Part shown: piece after piece, positions 7,020 to 15,991 of the stretch
Position numbering within the stretch: the first letter of the stretch is position 1
Layout: every line of letters begins with the position of its first letter
Assembly: GCA_964569055.1 (NCBI GenBank)
Contig: CAZMSZ010000001.1
Coordinates: 1-64,000, forward strand
DNA: 64,000 nucleotides
Direction: 5' to 3'
Origin: JAWLGW01 sp964569055
GTDB taxonomy: Bacteria > Planctomycetota > J058
Translations under genes and position numbers: made by a program
Notes under the pieces: model-generated
Database searches by the model: none
The model's input: only the letters and a program-made list of their open reading frames with translations
What the model was told of the DNA's origin: nothing

Positions 7020-9797
7020 ATGCCAAATCTCATCACGCCCCAGGTCAGCTATCCCGGTGTCTACGTCGTGGAACTGCCCGAAGGGCCGCCCGCTGCCACG
7101 GGCGTCCCGACCTCCATCACGGCGTTCCTGGGCCGGACGCTGATCGGGCGGGTGAACACCCCCACGCTGCTGACCAGTTTCGGGCAGTTCGAGAGCCTGT
7201 TCGGAGGCCTCGTCAAGGATTACCCGCTCTCTTATTCCGTGCGAGACTTCTTCGCCAACGGCGGTACGCAGGCCATCGTCGTCCGCCTGTACCACACCGA
7301 TCCGTTGCCGCCAATCGACCCCTGGAAGGCGGCGGGCGGGGCAGCGGCGCTCGGCTGGCTCGTGGCCCAGATCAAGGGTGGCGCCGAGACTGGGACCGCC
7401 ATCGCAAAGACGATCACGGATCCGCACTTCCTCACCAAGACCCTCGGGATCACCCCGCCTAGCACGGCGCAAGCCAGCATGAGCTCCGGTGCGACCGCCG
7501 TGGCGAGCGCCGTGAACAAGGCGATCGGCAAGTCGTCGGCGACCGGGACGGCGCTCGACGGTGCATATCAGCCGGCGACTCAGGCCTTCCTCAACGCGAT
7601 GCTCGGGTTGTCGGGTTCGAGCGCGCTCAGCGGCACCCTCTCGACCCAGACCCTAGTGTCCCTGCTCGACGACGCGCTGTTGGTGTACGAGGCGCTCGAG
7701 GCCTCGCCGCAGCCGACCGCGCCCCCGCCCTTGGTGGGAGAACCGAGCTTCGGGATCGACGTGGCGACCGCTGCCGCGGAGCTCGCCGGCGGCGCGGCGG
7801 GCGTGTCACTCTACGGCGTGCCACCGGGCCTCGGCGCCGAGGCGGTCGCCGACCTGCCGCGGGTCCAGGGGGCCGCTCAGACCTTGGCCGCGATGTGGGC
7901 GCTCACCACCAACCCCCTCTCGAACCCCACCCCGGCGCAGCTCGCCAGCGCCGCAGCCGCCGCCGCCCAGCAGGTGGTCGGCGGCACGCAGCGCTACGGC
8001 GCGGCGCTGATCTCCGCGTCGGCGGCAGCAGCCGCGGGGAGCGCGGCGGCGACCGCAGCCAGCGTGCTGAACGCGGTGCTGACGACCTTTGCCACGGACC
8101 CACAACTGCTCGGCAAGGGCGGTTCGAGCAAGACCGGAGGTGCCGCGGCCGGGGCGGGGGGCGAGGGGAGCGCTGGCTCGGGTGGAGCGGGGAACGCCAA
8201 GTCTGGCGCCCCCCCCTTCCCCAACCTCGCGGCGCTGTACCTCGGCATGGCGGGGGTGAACGGACTCGGCAGTGGAGCCAGCGGCAGCGCCGGAGTCGTG
8301 CTCCTCACTGGCGTGGGCGACTCGCCAGGGCTGGGTCAGGCGCTGGCCAAGGCGATCGATGCCGCGCAGCCGGGGACGGGGAGCGACAAGACCCCGGCCA
8401 CCAGCGCCATGACCGAGGTCATGGGCGCGGTCGCTGGCTTCCAGACCGCCCAGGACGTCCTGGACTTCTTGCTCGGCACCGTGATGGCGCAGGCTCCCTT
8501 GGTTCAACTGGTCGCGAGTGGACCCGGTACCTGGGGGAACGACCTCACCGTCTCGGTCAGCCCGAGCTCGGCCAACGCCGCCACGCTCAAGAGCATGGGC
8601 TTCAAGCTGCAGAAGGGAGACCTGTTCGACGTCACGATCACCTACCAGCCACCCGGGCGTGGGCCGACCACGGAGGTCTTCAACAACCTGACGCTGATGC
8701 CGGGCACGCCGTACACGATCGACACCGTGCTCAACGCGCAATCGTTGTACGTGCAGGTGAAGAACGTGGTGACGTGGGAGGGTGGGACGCGCCCGCCCGA
8801 CCGCGCGTTCGTGGCGCCCGACACCTCCTCGTCGGCGTACTTCCTGAACGGGCTCGACGGCGGCAACCTCACGGTGAGCGACTACCTCGGCGACCCGACT
8901 CAGAAGACGGGGATCTACGCGCTCACCGACGTCGACATCTTCAACTTGCTCTGCATCCCGCCCGACGTGCGGATCGACCTCAACAATTACGTCGCGGCGA
9001 TGGACACCAGCGTGCAGGTCTACCAGGCGGCGCTGGCCTACTGTGCTGCTCGGCGCGCGATCTTGCTGCTCGACCCGCCGTGCCTCTGGTACAAGCAGCT
9101 CAAGATGGGTTCGCTCGGCGACGCGGTCGCGGAGTACATCACCCAGATCGGCGGCGGCGACGAGGCGCGCAACGCGGCGATCTACTTCCCTCACATCAAG
9201 GTCGCCGATCAGCTCCAACAGTCGATGGTCCTCCCGTTCGCCCCCAGCGGCGCGGTGGCGGGCGTCATCGCGCGGACCGACGCCACACGCGGGGTGTGGA
9301 AGGCGCCGGCCGGGACCGAGGCCACCATCGACCAGATCGCTGGGCTGCAGGTAAACCTGACCGACGCCGACAACGGCGAGGTCAACCTGCTGGGGCTCAA
9401 CTGCCTGCGGACGTTCTCGCTCTACGGGCCCGTCGTGTGGGGCGACCGCACGCTCCGCGGCGAGGCGCAACTGGCCGACGAGTACTGCTACCTCTCGGTC
9501 CGGCGGCTGGCGCTCTACATCGAGGAGAGCCTCAAGCGCAGCACCCTGTGGGCGACCTTCGAGCCCAACGCGGAGCCGCTGTGGACCGCGCTGAAGGGTG
9601 AGATCACCGCGTTCATGAACACCCTCAAGAGCGAGGGGGCGTTCTACGCGTTCAGCGTGCAGTGCGACGCGACCACGACCACCCAGGCCGAGATCGACCA
9701 GGGCGTCGTGAAGGTGCTGATCACCTTCGCCCCGGTCAAGCCCGCGGAGTTCGTGGTGCTCTACTTCCAGCAGACGGCCGGACAGACGACGTCGTAG
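7020..9797 (+). CDS. Contractile tail sheath protein, unusually long
   Basis: 925 aa. Forms the outer tube that contracts to drive the inner tube into a target. The ATG at 7020 follows a GAGAG-rich stretch. Residues 1-110 match sheath N-termini (YPGVYVVELPEGPP, SFGQFESLFGG, RDFFANGGTQAIVVR). Sheath sequence resumes at about residue 490 with the hallmark GPGTWGNDLTVSV. The C-terminal domain is classic (LYGPVVWGDRTL, RRLALYIEESLKRSTLWATF, FAPVKPAEFVVLYF). Afp/PVC sheaths are usually about 350-500 aa. The extra length is an Ala/Gly/Ser-rich, mostly helical insert at residues about 110-490, probably displayed on the outer surface. Only one sheath gene is present, whereas Afp carries three. First gene of the operon, 18 bases before the tube gene. 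Confidence 0.95.
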   Translation: MPNLITPQVSYPGVYVVELPEGPPAATGVPTSITAFLGRTLIGRVNTPTLLTSFGQFESLFGGLVKDYPLSYSVRDFFANGGTQAIVVRLYHTDPLPPIDPWKAAGGAAALGWLVAQIKGGAETGTAIAKTITDPHFLTKTLGITPPSTAQASMSSGATAVASAVNKAIGKSSATGTALDGAYQPATQAFLNAMLGLSGSSALSGTLSTQTLVSLLDDALLVYEALEASPQPTAPPPLVGEPSFGIDVATAAAELAGGAAGVSLYGVPPGLGAEAVADLPRVQGAAQTLAAMWALTTNPLSNPTPAQLASAAAAAAQQVVGGTQRYGAALISASAAAAAGSAAATAASVLNAVLTTFATDPQLLGKGGSSKTGGAAAGAGGEGSAGSGGAGNAKSGAPPFPNLAALYLGMAGVNGLGSGASGSAGVVLLTGVGDSPGLGQALAKAIDAAQPGTGSDKTPATSAMTEVMGAVAGFQTAQDVLDFLLGTVMAQAPLVQLVASGPGTWGNDLTVSVSPSSANAATLKSMGFKLQKGDLFDVTITYQPPGRGPTTEVFNNLTLMPGTPYTIDTVLNAQSLYVQVKNVVTWEGGTRPPDRAFVAPDTSSSAYFLNGLDGGNLTVSDYLGDPTQKTGIYALTDVDIFNLLCIPPDVRIDLNNYVAAMDTSVQVYQAALAYCAARRAILLLDPPCLWYKQLKMGSLGDAVAEYITQIGGGDEARNAAIYFPHIKVADQLQQSMVLPFAPSGAVAGVIARTDATRGVWKAPAGTEATIDQIAGLQVNLTDADNGEVNLLGLNCLRTFSLYGPVVWGDRTLRGEAQLADEYCYLSVRRLALYIEESLKRSTLWATFEPNAEPLWTALKGEITAFMNTLKSEGAFYAFSVQCDATTTTQAEIDQGVVKVLITFAPVKPAEFVVLYFQQTAGQTTS

Positions 9798-9815
9798 ACG
9801 ACGAGGAGCCCAGAC

Positions 9816-10337
9816 ATGCCAGCAGTGGGGGGAACGAACACGCCCAGCGATCCGTACCGGAACTTCCTGTTCCGGATCCAGGTCTCGGGAGTGGGCGGTG
9901 GCTATGTGGCCGGCGTCAACGCGGTGTCAGGGCTCACGCGGACCGTGAACACGGTCCCGTACCGCACGGGCGGTGACCCCAACACACACGTGGCGCCGGG
10001 CTCGGTGGTCTGGCCGCCGATCACGCTGAGCCGGGGCCTGACCAACGACAAGGCTTTCCAGACATGGGCGAATACATGCTGGTCCTACGCCAACGTAAAG
10101 GGATTGGTGGGCCAGAATGCGAAGCCCGTTTCGCTCAAGGACTTCCGCCAGACCCTCATCATCGAGGTGTATGACGTCTCCGGGGCGAAGGTCCTGACCT
10201 ACACCGTATACAACTGCTGGGTCTCGGAGTGGAACGCGCTCCCCGAGCTCAACGCAGGTGGCAACGCGCTCGCGATCGAGTCGATGGTCATCCAGAACGA
10301 AGGCTGGGAGCTCGAGTTCGCCGCCAGCTCCTCATGA
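9816..10337 (+). CDS. Inner tube protein (gp19/Hcp-like, Afp1/5 type)
   Basis: 173 aa. Subunit of the rigid inner tube that carries payload and is pushed out on contraction. The sequence fits the T4 gp19 tube family: DPYRNFLFRIQVSGVGGGYV, then VSGLTRTVNTVPYRTGG, ITLSRGLTNDKAFQTWANT and the C-terminal LNAGGNALAIESMVIQNEGW. Length is typical for eCIS tubes. It has a single copy here. Its stop overlaps the ATG of the next gene by 4 bases (ATGA). Confidence 0.95.
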   Translation: MPAVGGTNTPSDPYRNFLFRIQVSGVGGGYVAGVNAVSGLTRTVNTVPYRTGGDPNTHVAPGSVVWPPITLSRGLTNDKAFQTWANTCWSYANVKGLVGQNAKPVSLKDFRQTLIIEVYDVSGAKVLTYTVYNCWVSEWNALPELNAGGNALAIESMVIQNEGWELEFAASSS

Positions 10338-11068
10338 CCGCGCACCTCTCGACCCACACGGCGCTGGCTGCGAGCGACGTGGTGGCGCTGTGGGAGTGGG
10401 GACAACGGCGGTCCTCGGCGGACCGCGCGCTCGCCATGCTGCAGGCGGCGCACCCGGAGCGCGCCTGGGACGACCTGGCGCGCCTGAGCATCGGGCAGCG
10501 GGATGCGCTGCTGGTCGAGCTCCACTCGGGGACGTTCGGACCCACGCTGCAGGCCCAGGTGAGCTGTCCTGACTGCGGAGCGCCCTCGGACTTCCAGGTC
10601 GAATGTCGCCGCCTGCTGCTGAGCGCGCCCTCCTTCGAGCCGGATGAGCGACCGCGCGAAGTCGAGCTCGCGGGGCGTGTCTTCCGCTTCCGCCTGCCCA
10701 ACAGCCACGACCTCGCCCGCATCGCGGGGGAGGGTGATCCGGAGGTGGCGCGCCGCGCGCTCGTGTCGGGGTGTGTGCTCGGTGACGAGCCCCTCGACGA
10801 GGGGCTGAGCGCGCGCATCGGCGCCGCAATGCTCGAGGCGGACCCGCAGTCGCATCTGCAACTGGAGATGCGCTGTCCCAGCTGCGAATGTGCCTGGCTG
10901 GCCGACCTGCACGCGGAGGACTTCCTCTGGCGGATGGTGGAACGGCTGGCGCGTCGCTATCTGCGCGAGGTCCAGCAGCTCGCGCGGGCGTACGGCTGGC
11001 AGGAGGCCGAGATCCTCGCCATGAGCGCGGAGCGGCGTGGCTTCTACCTCGAGGCGCTCGAATCGTGA
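10334..11068 (+). CDS. gp26-like baseplate/tube chaperone with zinc ribbon
   Basis: 244 aa. The ATG overlaps the tube stop. Resembles the gp26-like baseplate-hub or tail-chaperone proteins that follow the tube gene in eCIS and myophage clusters. Two CxxC pairs (C78/C81 in CPDC; C181/C184 in CPSC) likely bind one zinc. The middle holds RVFRFRLPNSHDLARIAGEGD, a pattern shared with this family, followed by a helical C-terminus (EEDFLWRMVERLARRYL-like). Its place between tube and the long 931-aa gene mirrors that of tail-assembly chaperones ahead of tape-measure genes. Family assignment is by pattern, so moderately secure. Confidence 0.75.
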   Translation: MTAHLSTHTALAASDVVALWEWGQRRSSADRALAMLQAAHPERAWDDLARLSIGQRDALLVELHSGTFGPTLQAQVSCPDCGAPSDFQVECRRLLLSAPSFEPDERPREVELAGRVFRFRLPNSHDLARIAGEGDPEVARRALVSGCVLGDEPLDEGLSARIGAAMLEADPQSHLQLEMRCPSCECAWLADLHAEDFLWRMVERLARRYLREVQQLARAYGWQEAEILAMSAERRGFYLEALES

Positions 11069-13860
11069 GCGAGCTGGGCCGGCGGCTCGCGGTGTGGGCG
11101 CTCGGCGCGCCGGGAGGCCTGCTCCCGGCCGGCGTCTCGCTGTTCGGTCGCGGAGCGGTCCTCGCGAGCGATTCGCCGCCCCGGTTCCAGCCAGCACAGC
11201 GTGCGGTCCGCAGGGCTCGGCGCTCGGCGCCGGCCTTCCGTGCGTTGCTGCCGAGTGGTGCCCGAACCTGGCGAGTCTCCGAGCTTCTGGCGGACCCCGG
11301 CGCGGCGAGGCTCGCGCCGCCCGAGCCGACGGGGACCCTCGCCTCCGAGCCCGAGGCGGAGCGCGGCCCGAACCCTGTGCACGACGCGGCGCGCCCGGCT
11401 CCGCACCGTTTCGGGCGACTCGGGACCGACCTCGACCCCCCGTCTTCGGCGACAGGGGCCTCGACGGACGGTGCGGTGAGAACGGGGCCGGGGCATGCTG
11501 CGCGCGTCGCGCCGGAGCTCGCGCCAGGTCGATCCGAGCCGGTGCGTCCTCCCGGCGCGGGCGATCCGGGACCCCGCGACGCGCGCCGTGCGGCGTCGGA
11601 CGCGCTCGGTGCGGCCCCCACGCTCGCCAACGAGGCACCGCACGGCGGGGACGCAGCCGGATCGCGCGCGAGCGCCGTCCCCGGGGGCGGCGAGGAGGAG
11701 CCGCCCGGCGGGCCGCAGCACGATCGGCCCTCGCCTGCCCCGCTCGGCGCTCTGACGCCTCGCGCGAGTGACGTGACCCACGCGTCGCCGGTCGGACCCG
11801 GCTCGGAACGAGTGGGGCGGTCACCGAGCACGGACGAGCCCCCCGCCATGGGCTGGAGCGAGCTCGCCGCGCGGTCTCCGTCGGTCCCGCCCGGTGGGGT
11901 GCCGACTCCACCGAGCGGCGACGACGCGCCTCCGGCCGTGCAGGAGCGACACGGCGCGATCGTCGCGGATCCGCCCGCCGAGCCCCAGCCGGCTACGACT
12001 CCGGGCGACGAGCCAACCGACGCTGCGCATGCGGCTCCCTCCCCGGCGCAGCACCCAAGCGCTCCGGGCTCCCTCTCGACGGCGCGAAGCCCTCGCGGCT
12101 CGCTCGTGCGCGCCCGGACGGACGCTCCAGCACCAGCACCCTCGGAGGCCGATCCTCGATCTCCGGCGCGGCCGAAGCGACCGACCGGCACGACGGCGCC
12201 GGTGGAGTCGGTCGAACTCGGCGCGCGTCCGCCAGCGCCGCACCAGGCCGTGGCGGGTCAGGCCGCCACGTCGCATGACGCGCCCCAGGTCGCCGATCGC
12301 CGGCTCACGGAGGCCGCGGCGACGCGCCCCGCATCGCTCCCGACCCCTTCGCGTCGGGCTGAGACGCCCGAGGTCGCCTCGGCCCAGGCTTCGGCGCAGG
12401 TCGCGGCGGCCCGTTCCGACTTGCCCCCGGCCGCGGCGCCACGGACTGCCTCGCCACGGAGCGACTCGCCCGAGGACGCTGCCCGGTCCCCGGCCATCTC
12501 GCCGTGGGCCTCGCAGGTCGCGCCCGCGCGGCACACCGCTGCAGGGCAGTCACGAAGCGGCGGCTCCGAGCGCGGGCGGCGGCAGAGCGCCGGCGCGCCC
12601 GGCGAGCCCGCCGCGCCGGCACACCGCGCCGAGCCGACGAACGCGAGCGAGCCTCGCGTCGAGGGGCGCGCGACGGTAACCGGTGGTGGCGCTCCTGGGC
12701 GAGGCGAGTCGGCCGTGGGCGCACGTCCCGTCGCCGCGCCGTCGGCCGCGCACCGTGGGTCTCCGGGGACATCCGAGGCCGGGAGCTCGCGACGCGCGGG
12801 ACGAGCACCCGTCGTGGCTCCCGAGCCCGGCGTGGTCGGAACGCCGCGCGCGGCCGGGAGGGCCCTCGTCGTGGCTGCCGAGCACGGCGTGGTCGGAGCG
12901 CCGCGCGCCGTGGCTGACGAGCCCGAGGTCGCGGGAGCGCCGCGCGCGGTCGGGCGGGGGACCGTCATCGCTGACGGGTCCGGCCTGGCCGGAGCGCCAC
13001 GCGTGGTCGGGCGGGCGCCCGTCGTCGCTGACAGGCCCGGCGTCGTGGGAGGACCGCGCGCTGCGGGACGTGCACCCGTCGCGGCTGACGGGCCCGGCGT
13101 CGCGGGAGGGCCGCGCGCGGGCGTGCTCTCTCCCGCGGGCCGCCCAGTGGCCGACGTCGGCGCGCGGACGGAGGCGAGCGGACACGCCTCCGCGGAGCGC
13201 CGGCGGCTAGAAGCTACGGCCGTCGTGGCGCGCTCGAGGGGCGCCCCTGGGGCAGCATGGGCGTCGGTCGAGACTACTCCGCACGACTCTGCGGCATCGG
13301 GCAGTCCTCATGTCGCCAAGGCCGAGCGCCAGCCGAGGGGAGACGCGTGGTCCGGCCCGCTCGAGCATGCCTCCCAGTCGCGACCGAGCGCGCGCCCGGC
13401 GTCGGCGGACGGGACGCCGCCTCAGCGCGGTGTCAGCTCGCCGGGGGCATCGCGGGCAGCCGAGGCCCGCGCGCCCGCCGCGAGCTCCTCGCGTGGCTTC
13501 CCAGGCGCCGAGCATGGCGCGGAGCCAGGACGCGCGGCATCGGCCCAGGCCACACGCCCGGCGCGCGCTCTCGAGGTGGGGTCGGACCATGCCAGGGCGC
13601 CCCAGGGCAGCGCGCCGCGGCTCGCCCCCGTTGGGGCAGGTGCGCAGCGAGGGCCTCTCCTCCCGTCAGCGGACGGTCTCGAGCCCGCGGTCCGCGCTCG
13701 TCCGGCCCCAGAGCCCGTGCGGTCGCTTCGGGGCGTCGTGATCACGATCGGCCGCGTGGAGGTTCATCCCGAGGAGCCCCTGGCGCCCGTGCGCCGCGAC
13801 GTGCACCGTCCGGGCCGCTCGCTCGACGACTATCTGCGGGCCCGCGGGAGGCGCCGGTGA
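11065..13860 (+). CDS. 931-aa disordered Pro/Ala/Arg-rich protein, candidate ruler
   Basis: The GTG at 11065 overlaps the previous stop (GTGA). An N-terminal 80 residues look folded (LGRRLAVWALGAPGGLLPAG, RAFRALLPSGARTWRVSELL-like). The next about 800 are low-complexity Ala/Pro/Arg/Ser/Glu with 19-aa tandem repeats at residues about 587-686. The last 45 residues are ordered again: GVVITIGRVEVH, then RPGRSLDDYLRARG. That terminal TIGRxEV...SLDDYL pattern recurs in eCIS loci next to DUF4255 genes, to my knowledge. Position after tube and chaperone is where tape-measure genes sit in myophages, and no other tape-measure candidate exists here. But tape measures are normally helical, so a linker, scaffold or cargo-adaptor role is equally possible. 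Strong third-position G/C bias and lack of stops over 2.8 kb support it being coding. Confidence 0.8.
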   Translation: MSELGRRLAVWALGAPGGLLPAGVSLFGRGAVLASDSPPRFQPAQRAVRRARRSAPAFRALLPSGARTWRVSELLADPGAARLAPPEPTGTLASEPEAERGPNPVHDAARPAPHRFGRLGTDLDPPSSATGASTDGAVRTGPGHAARVAPELAPGRSEPVRPPGAGDPGPRDARRAASDALGAAPTLANEAPHGGDAAGSRASAVPGGGEEEPPGGPQHDRPSPAPLGALTPRASDVTHASPVGPGSERVGRSPSTDEPPAMGWSELAARSPSVPPGGVPTPPSGDDAPPAVQERHGAIVADPPAEPQPATTPGDEPTDAAHAAPSPAQHPSAPGSLSTARSPRGSLVRARTDAPAPAPSEADPRSPARPKRPTGTTAPVESVELGARPPAPHQAVAGQAATSHDAPQVADRRLTEAAATRPASLPTPSRRAETPEVASAQASAQVAAARSDLPPAAAPRTASPRSDSPEDAARSPAISPWASQVAPARHTAAGQSRSGGSERGRRQSAGAPGEPAAPAHRAEPTNASEPRVEGRATVTGGGAPGRGESAVGARPVAAPSAAHRGSPGTSEAGSSRRAGRAPVVAPEPGVVGTPRAAGRALVVAAEHGVVGAPRAVADEPEVAGAPRAVGRGTVIADGSGLAGAPRVVGRAPVVADRPGVVGGPRAAGRAPVAADGPGVAGGPRAGVLSPAGRPVADVGARTEASGHASAERRRLEATAVVARSRGAPGAAWASVETTPHDSAASGSPHVAKAERQPRGDAWSGPLEHASQSRPSARPASADGTPPQRGVSSPGASRAAEARAPAASSSRGFPGAEHGAEPGRAASAQATRPARALEVGSDHARAPQGSAPRLAPVGAGAQRGPLLPSADGLEPAVRARPAPEPVRSLRGVVITIGRVEVHPEEPLAPVRRDVHRPGRSLDDYLRARGRRR
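12823..13120 (+). repeat. 57-bp in-frame tandem repeats
   Basis: Five full or partial units start at 12823, 12880 (shortened to 39 bases), 12919, 12976 and 13033, with a partial unit at 13090. The period is 57 bases (19 codons). The protein unit is approximately PGVVGAPRAVGRAPVVADG. Because the period is a multiple of three, copy-number changes would lengthen or shorten the protein without breaking the frame. Confidence 0.8.
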
Positions 13861-15053
13861 GTAACGCCCTCGCCGTGGCCACGGTCACCGCCGCCCTGCA
13901 GGTGCTCCTCGACCGGGCCGCGCGCAGCGTGGTGGCCGGTGCGGGCGCGACGACGCTCAGCCCGACGGCATTGCCGGAGCGAATCCAGCCGGCGGCCGGG
14001 GTCAACGTGTGGTTGTTCCTGGTCCGGCCGAACGTGGCGCTGAGCAACGCCGACCTGCCGCGAGTGTCGGGGGGGCGGCTCACCCGACGGCCGCAGGTCG
14101 CCCTCGACCTCGACTACTTGCTGACGTTCTTCGGCAAGGACGAACACCTCGAGCCGCAGCGCATCCTCGGCGCGGTCGTGTCGACGCTCCACGCCGAGCC
14201 GCTGCTCTCGGTCGAGCGGACGCGCAGCCTCGCCGAGGACCCGCCGCCGGGGAGGCGGTTCCTGGCGGGGTCCGACCTGCACACTCAAGACCCCGTGCGC
14301 CTGGAGCGCATCGTGATCGAGACCGACGAGATGCATCGACTGTGGGCGCTGTTCGGGAACACTCCCTACCAGCTCTCGCTGGTCTATCGCGCGAGCGTCG
14401 TGCTGATCGACGCGGAGGTGGAGCTCGCGAGCCAGTTGCCCGCCCTCGGCGTCGACCCGGGGGTGACGCCGTTGGGGGTGCCTTGGATCAACGCGGCCTC
14501 GGCCGTTGCGCGCGCCGGCGAGGCCCTGGAGCTGCGCGGGCTGTTCCCGACGGCGCCCAGCGCCGTCGTGCTGAACGGGCGGGTCGTCCCCGCGGGGAGC
14601 TGGCTCACGAGCGCCCCGGGGTGCGTCGACGTGACCCTCGTCCCCGAGCTCATCGCGACCGCGCGGCTGAGCCCGGGCCCCGTCCAGGTGGCCCTGCGCT
14701 TCGCGACCGACGCGGGCGAGCTCACGAGCGCTCCCGCCGAGACCAGGTTCCTCCCCGCGGTCGCGAGCGCGCGCGCGAGCGGTGCCTCGCTCGAGGTCAC
14801 GCTCGTGCATCCGGTCGACCCCGCGCGCACGGTGCGAGCCATGCTCGACCCGGTGCCGCCGGCCCGTGGCAAGAGCGCGGCGCTCGACGGCCCACCGCGG
14901 AGCGGCTGGAGCACGACCCTCACGTTCTCGGTCCCTCCGTGGCTCCCCCCCGGGGCATATCTGCTGCGGGTCGAGGTCGCCGGCGCGCAGAGCGAGCTCG
15001 AGCTGCGACGCGGGCGCTTCGCCGGGCCGGTCGTGGAGGTGCAGGGTGCCTGA
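13857..15053 (+). CDS. DUF4255 tail terminator/cap protein (Afp16/Pvc16 type)
   Basis: 398 aa. Caps the distal end of the sheath-tube and sets particle ends. The GTG overlaps the previous stop. Residues 1-190 fit the DUF4255 (Pvc16 N-terminal) family: NALAVATVTAALQVLLD, INPAAGVNVWLF-like (IQPAAGVNVWLFLVRPN), RPQVALDLDYLLTFFGKD, ILGAVVSTLHAEPLL and WALFGNTPYQLSLVYRASVV. Residues about 225-398 add an Ig/TIG-like beta domain (LELRGLFPTAPSAVVLNGR). The extension is common in larger eCIS versions. Its location mid-operon, rather than at the end as in Afp, is typical of type II eCIS layouts. Confidence 0.92.
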   Translation: MSNALAVATVTAALQVLLDRAARSVVAGAGATTLSPTALPERIQPAAGVNVWLFLVRPNVALSNADLPRVSGGRLTRRPQVALDLDYLLTFFGKDEHLEPQRILGAVVSTLHAEPLLSVERTRSLAEDPPPGRRFLAGSDLHTQDPVRLERIVIETDEMHRLWALFGNTPYQLSLVYRASVVLIDAEVELASQLPALGVDPGVTPLGVPWINAASAVARAGEALELRGLFPTAPSAVVLNGRVVPAGSWLTSAPGCVDVTLVPELIATARLSPGPVQVALRFATDAGELTSAPAETRFLPAVASARASGASLEVTLVHPVDPARTVRAMLDPVPPARGKSAALDGPPRSGWSTTLTFSVPPWLPPGAYLLRVEVAGAQSELELRRGRFAGPVVEVQGA

Positions 15054-15357
15054 GGGGCGCGACCAAGCAGGATCGTCGAGTGAGGCACATCGGCTCGAGC
15101 GGCTGCACCTCGAGCAGCTCGTGCTGCATGGCTTCAGCGCGGGCCAGGCCGGGTGGGTCGAGGCGGCCGTGATGTCCCGGCTACACCGGCTCGCCGCGGG
15201 GAGAGGGTTCGCACCGAACGCCGGCGACGCGCTCCACGTGCCGCACCTCGAGGTGGCAGTCGGGCGTGGGGCCTCGGTCGAGGCGGTCGCCGATCGGGTG
15301 GTAGCGGCGATCCAAGCGGCCGTGAACCACCCCGCGCCGAGGGGGAGGCCCCAATGA
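15046..15357 (+). CDS. Small eCIS-associated protein, function unknown
   Basis: 103 aa. The GTG start at 15046 overlaps the DUF4255 gene by 8 bases. The protein is charged and helical: HRLERLHLEQLVLHGFSAGQ, then VEAAVMSRLHRLAAGRG and VEAVADRVVAAIQAAVNH. Small ORFs with this kind of RLxLxGF...L..L pattern occur between cap and CIS-tube genes in other eCIS clusters, but I cannot name a family. The next ATG overlaps its stop, so it is part of the operon and probably a baseplate or assembly accessory. Confidence 0.7.
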   Translation: MPEGRDQAGSSSEAHRLERLHLEQLVLHGFSAGQAGWVEAAVMSRLHRLAAGRGFAPNAGDALHVPHLEVAVGRGASVEAVADRVVAAIQAAVNHPAPRGRPQ

Positions 15358-15983
15358 CGCTCAGCGGGTTGCAGCCTGCTCACCACCAGGGCGCTCTGGT
15401 CGTCGCGAGCTCGACCGGCGCTACCCAAACCGTCCGGTTCCAATACAACCCCGAGACATTGCGGCGCCAGCTCCAGCCTCAGCTCCGCGGCGGCAACGTG
15501 GACGAGCACTCGGACGAGACCCACTACGTTGGCGCGCCGATCGAGCAGATCGCCGTCGAGGTCCTGCTCGACGCGACGACGGCGCTCGGCCGAGGCGACC
15601 GGACGGCTCAGGAGCACGGTATCCTCCCGCAGTTGGCCCTCCTCGAGACGATCTTCTATCCCAGCTCGCGAGACGTGACCCAAGCCCAGGCCACCGTCCA
15701 GAGGGGCTACCTCGAGGTCACCCCGTTCGTCGTGCCGCTGGTGCTCTTCGTGTGGGGCAAGCGGGCGGTGCCCGTGCAGCTCACCTCGTACGCGGTGACC
15801 GAGGAGCTGTTCGACGCCAAGCTCGACCCGATCCGCGCCCACGTCCAACTGACCATGCGGGTGCTCACGTACTCCGACGTCTCGATGTCCAACCCGGCGA
15901 ACGCGCTCTACCTCGCCCATCAGAAGCAGATGGAGAGCATCGCCGCCAAGGCGAACCCCGGCGCAGGGTTCTCGATCCCCTGA
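15354..15983 (+). CDS. CIS-tube/baseplate protein (N-terminal half of Afp7)
   Basis: 209 aa. Tube-initiator-like baseplate protein that adapts the inner tube to the hub. The ATG overlaps the previous stop. Characteristic sequence: VRFQYNPETLRRQLQPQ, QIAVEVLLDATTALGRGD, LALLETIFYPSS, VVPLVLFVWGKRAVPVQLTS, VTEELFDAKLDPIRAHVQL and MRVLTYSD. In Afp7 this domain is fused to a C-terminal LysM. Here the LysM-like part is the separate next gene, 8 bases downstream. Confidence 0.9.
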   Translation: MTLSGLQPAHHQGALVVASSTGATQTVRFQYNPETLRRQLQPQLRGGNVDEHSDETHYVGAPIEQIAVEVLLDATTALGRGDRTAQEHGILPQLALLETIFYPSSRDVTQAQATVQRGYLEVTPFVVPLVLFVWGKRAVPVQLTSYAVTEELFDAKLDPIRAHVQLTMRVLTYSDVSMSNPANALYLAHQKQMESIAAKANPGAGFSIP

Positions 15984-15991
15984 GGCAGCCA

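Noticed and set aside
12823..13120. CRISPR array
   Set aside because: The repeats are contiguous, of 57 or 39 bases, in frame within a coding sequence and without unique spacers of constant length.
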